NCBI GenBank assembly: GCA_018296165.2
Contig: JACKQL020000048.1
Coordinates: 333,865 to 397,864, forward strand
DNA length: 64,000 nt
Direction: 5' to 3'
Origin: Termitomyces sp. T153
Taxonomy: Eukaryota > Basidiomycota > Agaricomycetes > Agaricales > Lyophyllaceae
The notes under the pieces were generated by a model. That model did not search any database, had not been told where the DNA came from, and was given only the letters and a program-made list of their open reading frames with translations. The translations under genes and the position numbers were made by a program. Shown piece by piece: positions 35,343 through 47,100 of the stretch. Numbering within the stretch: the stretch's first letter is position 1; each line of letters starts with the position of its first letter.

Positions 35343-38228
35343 CAGTGATAAGACCAAATTTCCACTAAGCATTAATTCATATGTTTTACAACTTCACAAT
35401 TTTTCTGATTTCCATGCAACACAACAACTATGTGACTTTGTCACATGCAGTCTAGGCAGGATCCCCAGCAGCTGCTAGTGACTCTTTAGTGTTGCAACTT
35501 TTCATCTTATTTGTTTTTGTGTTATTGACTTGGTTTCATCTTACTTGATTTAGTTTAATTCATTACACATGATCACAACCTTATGACCACCATACTGGCT
35601 GTCATTTCAGAGTGCCATCTTTGACTATATCTTCATAAATTACATATGGCCTGACATTCTGCCTCACTTGCATATGTTGCTAGTGACAATCTTGCATTTA
35701 CTTACTGTTATCATCTCTTTTAAGTTCATCATATTTACACACCATCAATACTGTCATGTTTTCTATGCTGCTGTTGAGGAATTGTACACTGTTTTAGCAC
35801 CACATTTTGCCATGCTCTAAGTTCAGAGCTCAATCTGCTGCCATTGCTTTTTTGCACTCTATTGTTCTCTTAGCAACTGTTGTCTTGACATTGTTGAGTT
35901 AGTGACTCTTTCTATCTCTGTATTTTGATAGTGCTACCTATGAGTACTCCTTTACTAAGCTTTTGTCTTGTATCTAGTGACCCCTTCATTCTACCTCTCT
36001 TTTACTAGCAACTCTAGTACTCTGTCTACTAGTTTAACACCTAGCAACTAAGGCTAATGCTCAGTGATCCATCCACACTTGAGACTTTTCCCCCTCTACA
36101 ACCCCTTACTAAACTGGGTTCTCTGGAACCTAGCTTGACTTATAATGCCCTAGTATGTCTTTTTCATTTTTTCCTAAAAATCATACATCTATCTATCTAT
36201 CTATTCTATTTCTATAAAATGGAAAAAGTATGGAAACTTTTGCTCTATAGAATGGGCTGACAGGTGAGAATCTGGCTGCTGATATAGAATTTGTCAGCCA
36301 ACATATTGTGCACTCATCAGATCTTGAAGATTGGATTGAATTGCAACATTTCTTCAACTTACATCCTCAGTTCAAAACTATCTTGTTAAAGGATTCTGCT
36401 GAGACCAGAAGTAGCATCTGTTCTTGCAAGTGTTGTCTCTATAGCATTGCATTCCTTCACACTACATACTCACAAGTTCATTAATGGTTATTCTATATAC
36501 TGATGTTACAACTGCAGCATTTACAGCTAACAATAGTACTGCATCAATATATCAGTACAGAGTTTGATTTAGTAGGTGAATTCACAAAATACATGCATAA
36601 ATGGGTGGTTACCTATCAGTGAGTGGGGTGTGTAGAGTGGGGTGTGTATTAATATGCATACCATTACATACCTCTAAGTTGGGTTTGTTTGTACTTTGAG
36701 AGACTTTTGCATATGGTACATGATCTGATTAGCTGTATTGATATATTTAGGTGTATCACCTCTAGGTAACATGGTATAGGGATTCATGTATGACTTGGCA
36801 TCCTTTCAAGCAATTGCCAACATTTACTCATAATTTATGGTCTTCCATCTAGCCATGTCACACCCAAATTAGTAGCATACACTCCCCTGCTACTCTTGGG
36901 CTTCTTTTGATTATGATGTAATTCCAACTCCTGACATTTTTGAGCATAGACCATGGCCTCCTTTAGGAGGATCTGTTGCTTGACATGACTCAACATGCAC
37001 ATGAACCTGAGAAGAAAATATCTCAAGTAGACCAACAAAGTGAGTTTACAGTTTACTTGCCTCTGTGCCTTGCTGTCCCATTAAATGACAGATTAGTCTT
37101 CAAGCAATGAATGTTAGAAAAAAATCAATTTTACTCACATGTCTTCCCAGCTACTCCTGGCCTACTTTGGACTGTCAACAAGTTTATTACTGTTTCTTGA
37201 CTACAATTATTGTCATATTGCCAGGATGTCCATGCATTGAAGATGCTCATCAAGAAATCCATGTCAAGCTTGGAGAGGGAAAATTGAAAAGAAAATGCCT
37301 AGAAAGAGTGAGAACACAACTAAAAATGAACAAAGATGTAACTCACAATCCTGTTGGCTAGCAAATGTTTAGACAGTTATCACAGACTCTTCAAAACATT
37401 AGGGAAGAACTTGCATTCAGCAGATACACCATCAAGTTAACAAAGCCTAGCTGCAAGTTAGGTCATTTCTTTATATTTTGTGTAATAACTCATGCCCAGA
37501 TTGCTGTAATGAAGCCTAGAAGCAATCAATGTTTTTTGTTCAAACCCCAATCCATTTTATTGAATCAGAGGTTTGCTGACCTGTATGTATAGTTACTGTA
37601 AATGTTTCAATTCAGTTCAATTGTCTGTCTTAACATGTGTAAAGGCTTTCAGAACACTTACACTTTATTAAATGATCAATATATCTATCTGTTCATATGA
37701 ATCCAGCCCTGTGTATTTTCTATTCAAACATCAAATTTCTTCATTCAAATTATCAATTTGCTAGGAATTACCAGATAGAATACCAAAGTAGCAGTGATAA
37801 TTATGTTGGCAAAACAAGCACAACCAAGTCCTCAAGCCTCAAGAAGAGTCTGAGCTGTGTCTCCAATGAATAGCAAGTAGACTTGGGGTGTGTATAAGAG
37901 TTGTGATTGATAAGATTGTAAAATGAACTGACAAAAACTTGAATACAAAGCCTGTCACTAAAGATTGTCCTTGAGCATACAGGGAAAATGATACAAACAC
38001 AACTCACTGATTAGAAGAAATGTGGTACAGATATAGTTGTGTAATTGTGATCCCATACAATAAGATATTGAGGGCTGTTCCAATCAATATGGGTCCATGG
38101 CTGTTGCATAATCTATTGGTTAACAGCCTAGTTGGAGGCTGACAGAGAGTACTGATGCTACTTCAGCTGGAGGCAGAGCAATACCAACAGGAAAGTCAGG
38201 AAGAATTGTGTGTAAGTGTCTTTATAGT

Positions 38229-38428
38229 TGAAGTAGTAATCAGCCTACACATGTATCAATTAAAGAGGCATTATTGCAACTAGCTGACATATATATGCAC
38301 TCCACTATTACATATACTCCACACTTTTTGATATGTACTTGATATGTTGACAATTTTAGATCTGAAACAATGAGTTGTATGAGCAGAGGCATTATTGCAA
38401 CTTGCTGATCATGTGCTGCAGGTTTGTA
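38229..38428 (+). repeat. Dispersed direct repeat, copy 1
   Basis: About 200 bp similar to 40761-40948, sharing 'tagtaatcagc', 'gaggcattat.gca', 'cacatatactcca', 'ttttagatctgaaacaat' and 'catgtgctgcagg'. This copy has TTG where the other has TCG at one site. Confidence 0.7.
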
Positions 38429-38612
38429 ATGTCAAGGAAGAATTGCACATAAGTGTTCCAAGATCTAGCTGAGGCCTTTATCCTCAAAAGTTTGATGTGG
38501 ATCCATACAACCACTTGTATCTATTTGTTCCTTATCTTTCTTTATCTCATTATTTCATTATCTTATTATGTGATCTTATCTTTTTTATTGCCTTTTCTTA
38601 CTTAACATCTGA

Positions 38613-38830
38613 ATAAGTGTTGATACAACCATTTGTATATGTTTGTCCATTGTACTCTCCACTCCAATGGGTTTCCTATGGTTTATGTAATCATTCTTGT
38701 TATCTTATCTGATTCTTCTCACTTATTTGCTCATTTCTTATCTTAGATCTGAATCTAAATAAGTGTTGATACAACCATTTGTATATGTTTGTCCACTCAA
38801 TGGGTTTCCTATGGTTCATGTAATCATGAA
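38613..38830 (+). repeat. Tandem repeat of about 145 bp spacing
   Basis: The block 'gttgatacaaccatttgtat' followed by 'atgtttgtccact' and 'caatgggtttcctatggtt' occurs twice (about 38620-38690 and 38766-38820), with intervening 'gattcttctcac' sequence only in the first. Confidence 0.65.
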
Positions 38831-39929
38831 CCCATACTTTTTATAATCAATAATCACACCCATTGGAGGGAATTTCCTCTGTTTATGTAATGACACATCT
38901 GCATAAGTAACTCTTTTTTTCTCTCAATACATTTAACTCATGCATATCAAGATGGATCCATACTCTTCTGTCTCCATGGTCCCAAATTTGTGTTGCCCCT
39001 CATTAGTATATCCTGTAAGGTTTCTAGGGGAGGGCGGTCTAAACAACACTGGGAAATGTCGGCCTGCTCATTCTTTGCATATGCAGGGGGGTAGGAATTC
39101 CATTGCTCTCATAGTCTATATAGCCTGTTTGTTGTACCATGCAGCATGAGTGCCAAGCGTTCCATGCATGTTAAATGGAAAAAAAAAGGTTTCTCTTCAG
39201 CATGATCTGTTTTGTTTTGCTCCTTGACTTTGCTCTCTTATCAAATGATTATGATTTATCTCTGCTTTTGTTGACACAACTCACCATTTTGAATGAACCA
39301 TCTAAGAGGGTGAGCAACCTCATGATAATGAACATCTTGCATGTGTCTCCCTTGAGTGGTACTACTACAAAAGATACTTCCACCTCAACAATGTCACCAA
39401 TTCTGAATGCTTTGGGCTGCATCTGTTCTTGCCTTATTTATGTTATAAGTCTTTGTTTTGCTTATTAAATCATGTGATAAAGTACCCACACATTGCTTTG
39501 ATCTGTTGATTCAGTCCATTTCATATAGTTCACAATGTTATCCTCTGTTCAGATGTATCCTGCTTTTGCCATGGGTTCAAGAACTCATCTTAGCTCTGTA
39601 AACTTGTCAAACAGTATGTGTTTCTCTCCTATTGGTGTATCTATCATTGATATAAAGTATTGGTTTGCTATGTCAATCATATCCTCCCTGTTGTCTGGAC
39701 ACTTCCATTCTTCCAGTTCACCATCTACAAAGCATCTGTTAAGTATTTTGTTGATGGCTTATCTGAGAGCATCTACAAACAAGATTGTTTCTTAAATATC
39801 CAGCTCTGTTTCCAGAGGGTGAGTACACCAGTGTGCACTGTCTTATTGACTATGTGTTGAGTTCTAAGTATGTTGTTTTTAGAATCTTGTTTGAAGTGTC
39901 CCAGACAACATACAGTTATGTGAACAGTA

Positions 39930-40325
39930 ATGCAATTGAAGCACTGTCAAACAGTATTTGTGAAACAGAATGTACATTCCATCCAAGCACATGCTGATGA
40001 TCTTACTTTTCCTACAGAAGCAATATGTGCTTCTTGTGGATGTTGCTTGATCAGAATGTTTTCCTATGTAAGAGCTCCTCCTTTGATTGTATTTGATATT
40101 TCTGCAGTCAATTCTATAATTTCACCTATATTATCCCTTAAAATTAAGGATGGGACCACTGTTGAATATTGGTTAGAAGGTGTGATTTACTATGCTGATA
40201 GTCACTTCACTTCCAGGGTTGTCACAGATAATGGATCCCAAGTATGGTTCTATGATGGGCTTGCCTCCAGTCACCAGATGATACTCAAACAAGGTACTGT
40301 ACACACACTTGATGTGATTAGATAA
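39930..40325 (+). CDS. Unrecognised ORF, 131 aa, possible transposon-associated remnant
   Basis: The longest open frame in this decayed block. The C-terminal half reads 'LEGVIYYADSHFTSRVVTDN' then GSQVWFYDG, a pattern (G-V-I-Y-Y, H-F-x-x-R, V-W-x-x-D-G) that resembles the end of a cysteine-protease-like or USP-like fold as found beside some basidiomycete transposases. That is a resemblance only; I see no catalytic cysteine box. The upstream boundary is uncertain and there may be earlier exons or frame breaks. Confidence 0.3.
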   Translation: MQLKHCQTVFVKQNVHSIQAHADDLTFPTEAICASCGCCLIRMFSYVRAPPLIVFDISAVNSIISPILSLKIKDGTTVEYWLEGVIYYADSHFTSRVVTDNGSQVWFYDGLASSHQMILKQGTVHTLDVIR

Positions 40326-40760
40326 ACTATTGGGAATCCATGCTGCTTGCCATATAAATGGACACCATAACTTATTTTAATGATGTCCTCAGTCAAAGTA
40401 CAATGGCTGCCCTTTGGTACACCTGTCAAAAATCTTTGCAACTACCCTTCAATGCACATCCTTTGAGGAATTTAGCTGTTAGGAAATTTATATAGGCATA
40501 CATCTACAAGTGGACCTGCAGATCTTATAGTCGTTCCAATTTTCTCATAGGAGACTGTAATTCTTGGCCATTGTGAGGGATACACTCTTAATTTACATTG
40601 TTTTGATGAATGACATAAAGCCACATATAAATAATTCTCTTGTACATCTTAAGACATCAAAGACAAATGTATTATGCACATATATAATTCGTTACTACCA
40701 ACACCCTAGATCTCGGACATGCCATGCGCAGCAGCGGCCCATACTAGCTCGTCTATATAT

Positions 40761-40948
40761 TGAAATAGTAATCAGCTTGTGTGTGTATCAATCATTAGAG
40801 GCATTATCGCATCTGGCTGACATAAATGTACTCCACTGTCACATATACTCCATGTGATTGATACTCTGCCGATTTTAGATCTGAAACAATAAATTACATA
40901 AGCAGAGGCATTATTGCAACTTGATGACCATGTGCTGCAGGCTTGTAG
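40761..40948 (+). repeat. Dispersed direct repeat, copy 2
   Basis: Partner of 38229-38428. It lies at the edge where CpGs reappear and keeps some (for example 'ttatcgcat', 'tgccgatt'). Confidence 0.7.
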
Positions 40949-41393
40949 ATATACCAAAGGCACTTGTCCTGTTTTCCGAGTCTTGTTCCAAAGCTTTCTA
41001 TTGATTTTTGCTATTATTCTACTGACAATGGTGGTGCATATAAGATGCATAATCTACCTGTAACGTGCAATAACAGTCATTCCCAACTTGGACAAGATTC
41101 TTGTATAAGAAATTCCTAGGTCCTCAGATTGAAGCTAGAATTACCCGGAAACTAACTAATTATTACGTCTGATGAAAACGACCGTACACTTTCCATCTTA
41201 GGAGGTACCAAATTTTGGTTGTGGAGCCATCGCTCTTTTGGCGGGTGGGGCTCTATTCATAAGATGTTTGCACAAAAATTCCCTATGGTTCAGGAGTAAA
41301 GCGTGGAATCGCCTGGGAACTGATGAACGTCTGGGAAAGTCACCACTTGGTGTGTACCCGATGCAGTTCAGTTGATCTGCCTGGGTCTCTTCT

Positions 41394-41402
41394 TATATAT
41401 AT
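41394..41402 (+). promoter_or_regulatory. TATA-like element of the GMC oxidase gene
   Basis: TATATATAT lies about 47-55 bp upstream of the chosen ATG at 41449. Confidence 0.45.
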
Positions 41403-41448
41403 GTTAAGTAAAGATGATGAGTCATTAATTTGTTTCTCCCAAACGACA

Positions 41449-44184
41449 ATGACTTCCAGGGCTGCAGATGAAGAGTTTGATATCATCTTCGCAGGTGGTA
41501 AGTACTGATCTTATATAATGGTTTAGTAGTACAAGTTGAACTCTCGACCCTGGTAGGAGGTGCCTGCGCGTGTGTTACTGCGAGCAGACTTGCACAAGCC
41601 AAACCCGATCTGAGGATCTTGGTCCGTCATGAAATTATCAGAGTCGAGAAACTCGCTGACACATTCCTCTAAAAGATCTTGGAAGCAGGGCCCCTAACAC
41701 AAGACAAACCAGACCACATCCAACCTGCGCGCTTCTTCAGCAAACTCAAAAACGCGGATAAGACGTTTACGCTGCACCAGAGCGAACCCAGCGCAGCATT
41801 GGCAGGTCGCTCTTTGACTGTCCCAACGGGTCGCTGTGTCGGAGGAGGATCTAGTGTAAACTGTGCTCATCCACTCTTTTCCAGCTGTCACGACGGCACC
41901 ATCTGACAAATCTATACTGTAGTTGCCATGTACACGCGTGCAGCCGCCTCAGATTATGATGACTGGGAAACAGTTCACGGGAATCACGGTTGGGGTACAA
42001 AGCATTTGATTCCCTTATCGAAGAAAGTGAGTATTTCTTTGTCACGCTTGTCGTCAGACCAACTCGAAGACTTAGGCAGAGACCTATCAAGTCCAAGGCA
42101 GTCTTCCCACCCATGGTACTGAAGGGCCTATCAAAGTCTCTTTTGGACCAGAAACAAATGTGGCATTGCAGTTTCTCAAAGTTGCTTCTGAATACGATAC
42201 GGAACGAGGATTGACTGAAGATGTAAATGGGTTTCATACGTGTAATGTTTACGGCGTCCGTAATCTTTTCTTATCATTGCACAACATATTTATCCTCTGT
42301 CTCCAGAGATGGCCTCGGTACACTGAATGCTGACTCTCACGGTATACGTAGACTTACATGGGAACGCCTTTATAGATACATTGATGGAGCTACCGGCCGA
42401 CGTTCAGATGTTCCTCATCACTACATCTACAACCATACTGTACATACAAAACTCAAAATCCTCGAGCGACGCCGTGTTGTCCGGGTTATCTTTGAGTGGG
42501 TTGTATTCAATGTCACTCTGACGAAACTATGAAATGCATAATTTAGGAACCTCTGTGCAGTCGGAGTTGAACATGTCAGTGACCTCGGGCGTCACTCCAA
42601 AGATTTTCACAAGTCGACTGTATCCTACGCGTCAAAGTTAGTCATCGTGTCTGCCGGTACCTTTGGGTCACCCGCGATACTAGAGAGGTATGTTCTCCTC
42701 AGCTTTTGATCTCCTCTCAATGTCATTCCTCGGAAAAGATCCGGTATTGGGGGTACAAATGTATTGCAAAAGAACAACATTCCCCAAATCGTAGATCTAC
42801 CTGGTGTCGGAGAGCACTACATGGGTAACTCTAACTCTCCATCCTATGAGACATGAAAAGAAACTGATGTCTCTTGAAGACCATAACGTCATTTTTGCAC
42901 CATATTTTGCCAGTGAAGATTCCGATACTATGGATGTCATCTTCCGTGGAAGCGAAGCCGAGATCGAACGTAGGTCTTCTCAATCATTTCTAATTGCAGA
43001 ATATGTCATTCCGTCGATCAGCATTCGCAAAGTGTTGGACGGAAGACGGTCAAGGCCTTATGGCACAGAAGTACCATCACGTTGATCGAAAATAAAACAG
43101 GATCTGATGCAATCCACAGTGGGCTCGACGCAGGTGTTAAACTGAGACCCAATGCAGATGATCTCAAAGAAATAGGACCGCATTTCGAGCCAAAATGGAA
43201 GACCTATTTTGAAAATGCTCCGGACAAGCCAGTGATGTGGCTGGGGCCCTTCGCTACGTAAGAGACTATGCTGTTCATGAAATATAGTATGGATGCTACC
43301 CTCTTTTCAGTTATGCGGGAAATGATTCCTCTGCTCCAATGCGTAAATATTTTTCGATGGGATATTATGTTGTAGGTCTTTGTGACGTCTACATGCCTGA
43401 CTGTCCTGCAAATTCATAACTGAGGCTCTTGATAGGAATATCCTGTCTCTGTAGGTCGTGTGCATATATCCGCTGGTCTGGACCCATATGGGAAACTTGA
43501 ATTTGAAACGGGATTTCTTGATGAGTGAGTAGTTCTAATTTCGAACCAGAACTTCATTGAGAGATCTTACCAGTCCAGCCGATCTCGGAGTCCTGAGATG
43601 GGGATACAAGAAAGGGCGGGAATTTGCTCGGCGGATGCAGATCTATTGTGGTGAATTTGTACCTGCACATCCAGATTTCCCTGAGGGTAGCCAGGCATCT
43701 ACTCATGTCTCTGCACAACCTGTCGAGATATGTTCACGTGACATCAGATATTCAGCTGAAGATGATAAAGCGATTGATGAGTATCATCGAAAATCGGGTT
43801 TATTATTATTGTCATATAAATTTGAGTGTATGCTGATTGTGTTTCTTTCTAGTTGAGACTTCATGGCACTCGGTGTGTCTATTATTCTGTTTTCACTTAG
43901 ATGTTGAAATGACTGGTTCATAGATGGGTACATGTGCAATGAAACCACAAGGAAAAGGTGGAGTTGTTGACTCCAGACTAAATGTATATGGTATCAAGAA
44001 CTTGAAGGTTGTAGGTGGGCCAATCTTGCCATTATGTATTGCAGGGACTGACATGGATTTAGATTGTAGTATAGCACCATCCAATGTGGGTGCAAATACA
44101 TACAACACTGCTCTGGTCATTGGAGAGAAAGCAGCTATCATTATTGCAGAGGACTTGGATATCAAGGGAATTTCCAAAGGATAG
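41449..44184 (+). CDS. GMC oxidoreductase, alcohol (methanol) oxidase-like, 18 exons, 608 aa
   Basis: Exons: 41449-41497, 41557-41621, 41676-41862, 41923-42026, 42076-42255, 42307-42317, 42376-42495, 42547-42687, 42739-42824, 42880-42969, 43022-43070, 43120-43257, 43311-43371, 43436-43524, 43574-43797, 43853-43872, 43924-44014, 44063-44184; 1827 nt with consistent phases. An FAD enzyme that oxidises short alcohols and releases hydrogen peroxide, by family. The N-terminal Rossmann motif is 'EFDIIFAGGGACACVTASRL' with LRILILEAGP; GMC signature 'GGGSSVNFAMYTRAAASDYD'; second signature 'SAGTFGSPAILERSGIGG'; catalytic His537 in TSWHSMGT and Asn580 in VGANTYNTA. No signal peptide, as usual for peroxisomal or cytosolic alcohol oxidases. 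The last intron is 48 bp and leaves an open frame if retained. The last two exons are wholly CpG-free although the gene is intact. Confidence 0.88.
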
Positions 44185-47100
44185 GATTACTACTAGATCC
44201 CTTTTGACTAGCTTAAGTGTCAACTTTATTGACAACATCTTTATTTGCCTGGTATTCATGAAAGGATGGTTAGTTGGAAAATAATCTAAGAGATGACTTA
44301 GGCCTTGCTCAGGCTACAATAGAAATGCATTATCACAATTACTACTTACACAAAAACAACTACATGATGACCCTTGAAGCACTCTTGACAAAGTAAGGAG
44401 ATTTGACCAAAGGACAGGGCTAATCCCATGGTACTTCCTCAGTCCCACAACATCAATGCCCTACAGCCATGGATGTCCACCCATGTAACAAGACACTCCT
44501 TCTCTTGTGCTGGCAAGACAGGTCTTCCATGACATCCTTACATGCCAAGATCTTGACCTTTTGCATACAAACTTGTTAGTAGCTCCAGGGGCATGCACCC
44601 TATCAACAAAACACTCCATAAAGGCATGCAGACCCTTACTGTTACTGTCATAGATGCAGTCATTCTTTTGTAAGCTTTGAGTTTGCTATACTGCTCCTTG
44701 TCCCTTATTGATGACATCTGACTCATCACATTTCCTTCCCTATACACATTGATGTTACCAAGCACTTTCCAAAAGCCTATGATACATTGGCTTGACAGCC
44801 TAGCCTCTCTAGTCAACATCTGCTGTAGCCTTGGCAATGCCTGGCCTCTGGCACCAGCCCACTGTCCCTAGTTCACATGCACACCTAACTTACCAATACA
44901 ATCACTACTTCTGTCAATATATTGTAGCAGCCATAAGCTCTGGCCCTTGACCCTCCCTTGGTGTAAGTTGATGGTCATCTACAGCTATTAATATGGATGA
45001 TTGCTGGTGATCAGCTCAAGGGTAAAAAACATTTTGGCTCTTATTGCATACTAGTATTTTGGACTAGAGTGTTTAGTTTTTCCAAAGATGACATCACAGC
45101 ATAAATATACAAAAAATCATCATGAAAGTCTCACATGATGCTTTTACTTTTGGTCTTCAACCTTGTTTAAATTGCTCAGGTTCACATAAAAACATATATA
45201 TAAGTCCTGTGTCATACAGTGTAGTGGAGGGTGCTTTACATAGTAACTCATGAGACCAGCAGTAGCAGAACATATACAATGTATTGTTAAATACATGGCA
45301 GCAACAAGTATACAATATGCAGAATGTCATGTTTCCTGTGGAGCCTGAACTGAGGAAGATTGAATATGTCTGACAAATTACCTCCATTAAATTCTTGAGA
45401 TTCAAAGTGGAGGATCACATTTGCCAGAGAAGGGCAACAAGTTGAAGTCAAGGGTGAGGCATGGGTGATCATTTTATTGTATGATTTATGAGTTCAGGAT
45501 TGTGGAGGTTAGACAGGTCAATCAGGATTTTGCCCAGCCCATGTATTGTTGGTATCAAGAGGGCCAGGCTGAGTAACAGTGGACATTGTGTCTTGCAGTG
45601 CAAGAACTTCTTTGGTGTCCTCCAGTTTATTGATGATTCATGATTGTGGGAAGACAAATAATAATGGAATCTTAGCACATCAATGTGTTAAACTTCCATG
45701 ATTTCATTTTGTTTCTTTTCCTCCATATTCTTGAATTCCTCTTCCTCTCCTCCTCCCTCTACATCTCTCTTTTACTGAAAATGGAAATTTATTTGATGCA
45801 AAGTAAGTCTCCCATTGATTCACTGGTCTCATCTAACTATTGTGTTTTAATTTTTCCAGGGTCTACACAATCTACTCCTCAAGTTCCAAAGTTACAAAGT
45901 CCACCTTATGAGTACTTTCTTCGGCCTCATCTGACAGTACTTATGAATGAACAATCACAGCCTCTTTGTGTAGGACTAGCAACAATCATGTACTTTACAT
46001 CAACAGCCTGAAAATTGATGACACATTCAACTGGGCCCAACAAGAGCATTTGCATGGAAAGCCCAATCCTTTTCAGTTAGATGACCCTTACTCTCAGGAC
46101 CAGGTAGCATACATTTTATTTCAGAACACATCCTTCTATAAGCTTGCAGCTGCAAAAAATGTGTTTAATCTTGTCAATAGCAAGACTGGTTGGTGGAAGG
46201 GGTATATACTTACCAGTCAGTGCTTGATGCCTGGAATTGTGAGGTTATGAACAACCTTACTTGCCTTGTTGAGGACTCTCCACAATGTGTTGGCACACTG
46301 CCATGCTCCACTTGTTCAACCCCTTAGCATTTGAGCACACTGCTACCTGGTTGACTCCTCACTATTCAAGCACAGCCCACTAAGCTCATCAACAATGAGC
46401 TAATCAAAGTGCAACCCAGCATTTGGGCACACCACCATGCACAACCTGTTTGACCCAGCACAGCCTATCAAGCTCATCAATGTGCTGCATCAACCCATCA
46501 CCAAGAGGCAAATAACACAGAGGACAACCTCTATAATGATGACTTGGTTGATGAGGACAGCTCAAACTCTGCTCCTCTCATTTCTCTCCCACACACTCTT
46601 CAGAATGTGTCCATGTCCTTCAAGTCCATATCATTTATATTGCATTTTTAAATTCTTGCTCACTCATGTTTTGTATTAGAAGTGCAACATGAGTGACTGT
46701 TGACAGCTGTCCAGACTCCTCACCCATTTGGACATTAGGCTTAGCATCTGAAAACATGATTTTCACATGTAGCTTCATGGTGGGTGATGTTTCTTCCCAG
46801 TGTTTGTACTCTTGTCTATGATGTAATCCTCCTTAACACTTGTAGAGTATACACACCACCCCTTATAGACCAGTATTTTATTTCAGCACTGAGTACACAA
46901 GGGAGAGTATAGAGAGCAGTACAGTATGCATTATGGTTGTTTGCTCTCTCTGGCTTGACTTCATTTGTGATCTGTCATTGATGTCCCATCCCATCCCTTT
47001 TATTTACTAGGCAAGGTTTTCCTGTACCTCAAGGCTCCACATGACTAAACCCCCTCCACACCCTCAGCCAGTGAGCATTAAGCCTGGTTGATTCAAGGAG

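Larger units (their letters stand above)
35343..40690. other. AT-rich, nearly CpG-free decayed DNA
   Basis: Only a handful of CpGs occur in more than 5 kb (for example near 39034, 39059, 39158, 40532). No ORF gives a firm family. It contains a tandem repeat near 38.6-38.83 kb, one copy of a dispersed repeat, and the ORF at 39930-40325 listed separately. It is probably a mixture of old transposon remains. Confidence 0.5.

Noticed and set aside
41641..41680. Apparent stop in the GMC oxidase after LADTFL
   Set aside because: It lies in a GT..AG intron (41622-41675); splicing restores LRILILEAGP.
43060..43125. Apparent frameshift in the GMC oxidase near 43080
   Set aside because: A 49-bp intron (43071-43119) joins GLMAQN to GLDAGVKLRPN in frame.
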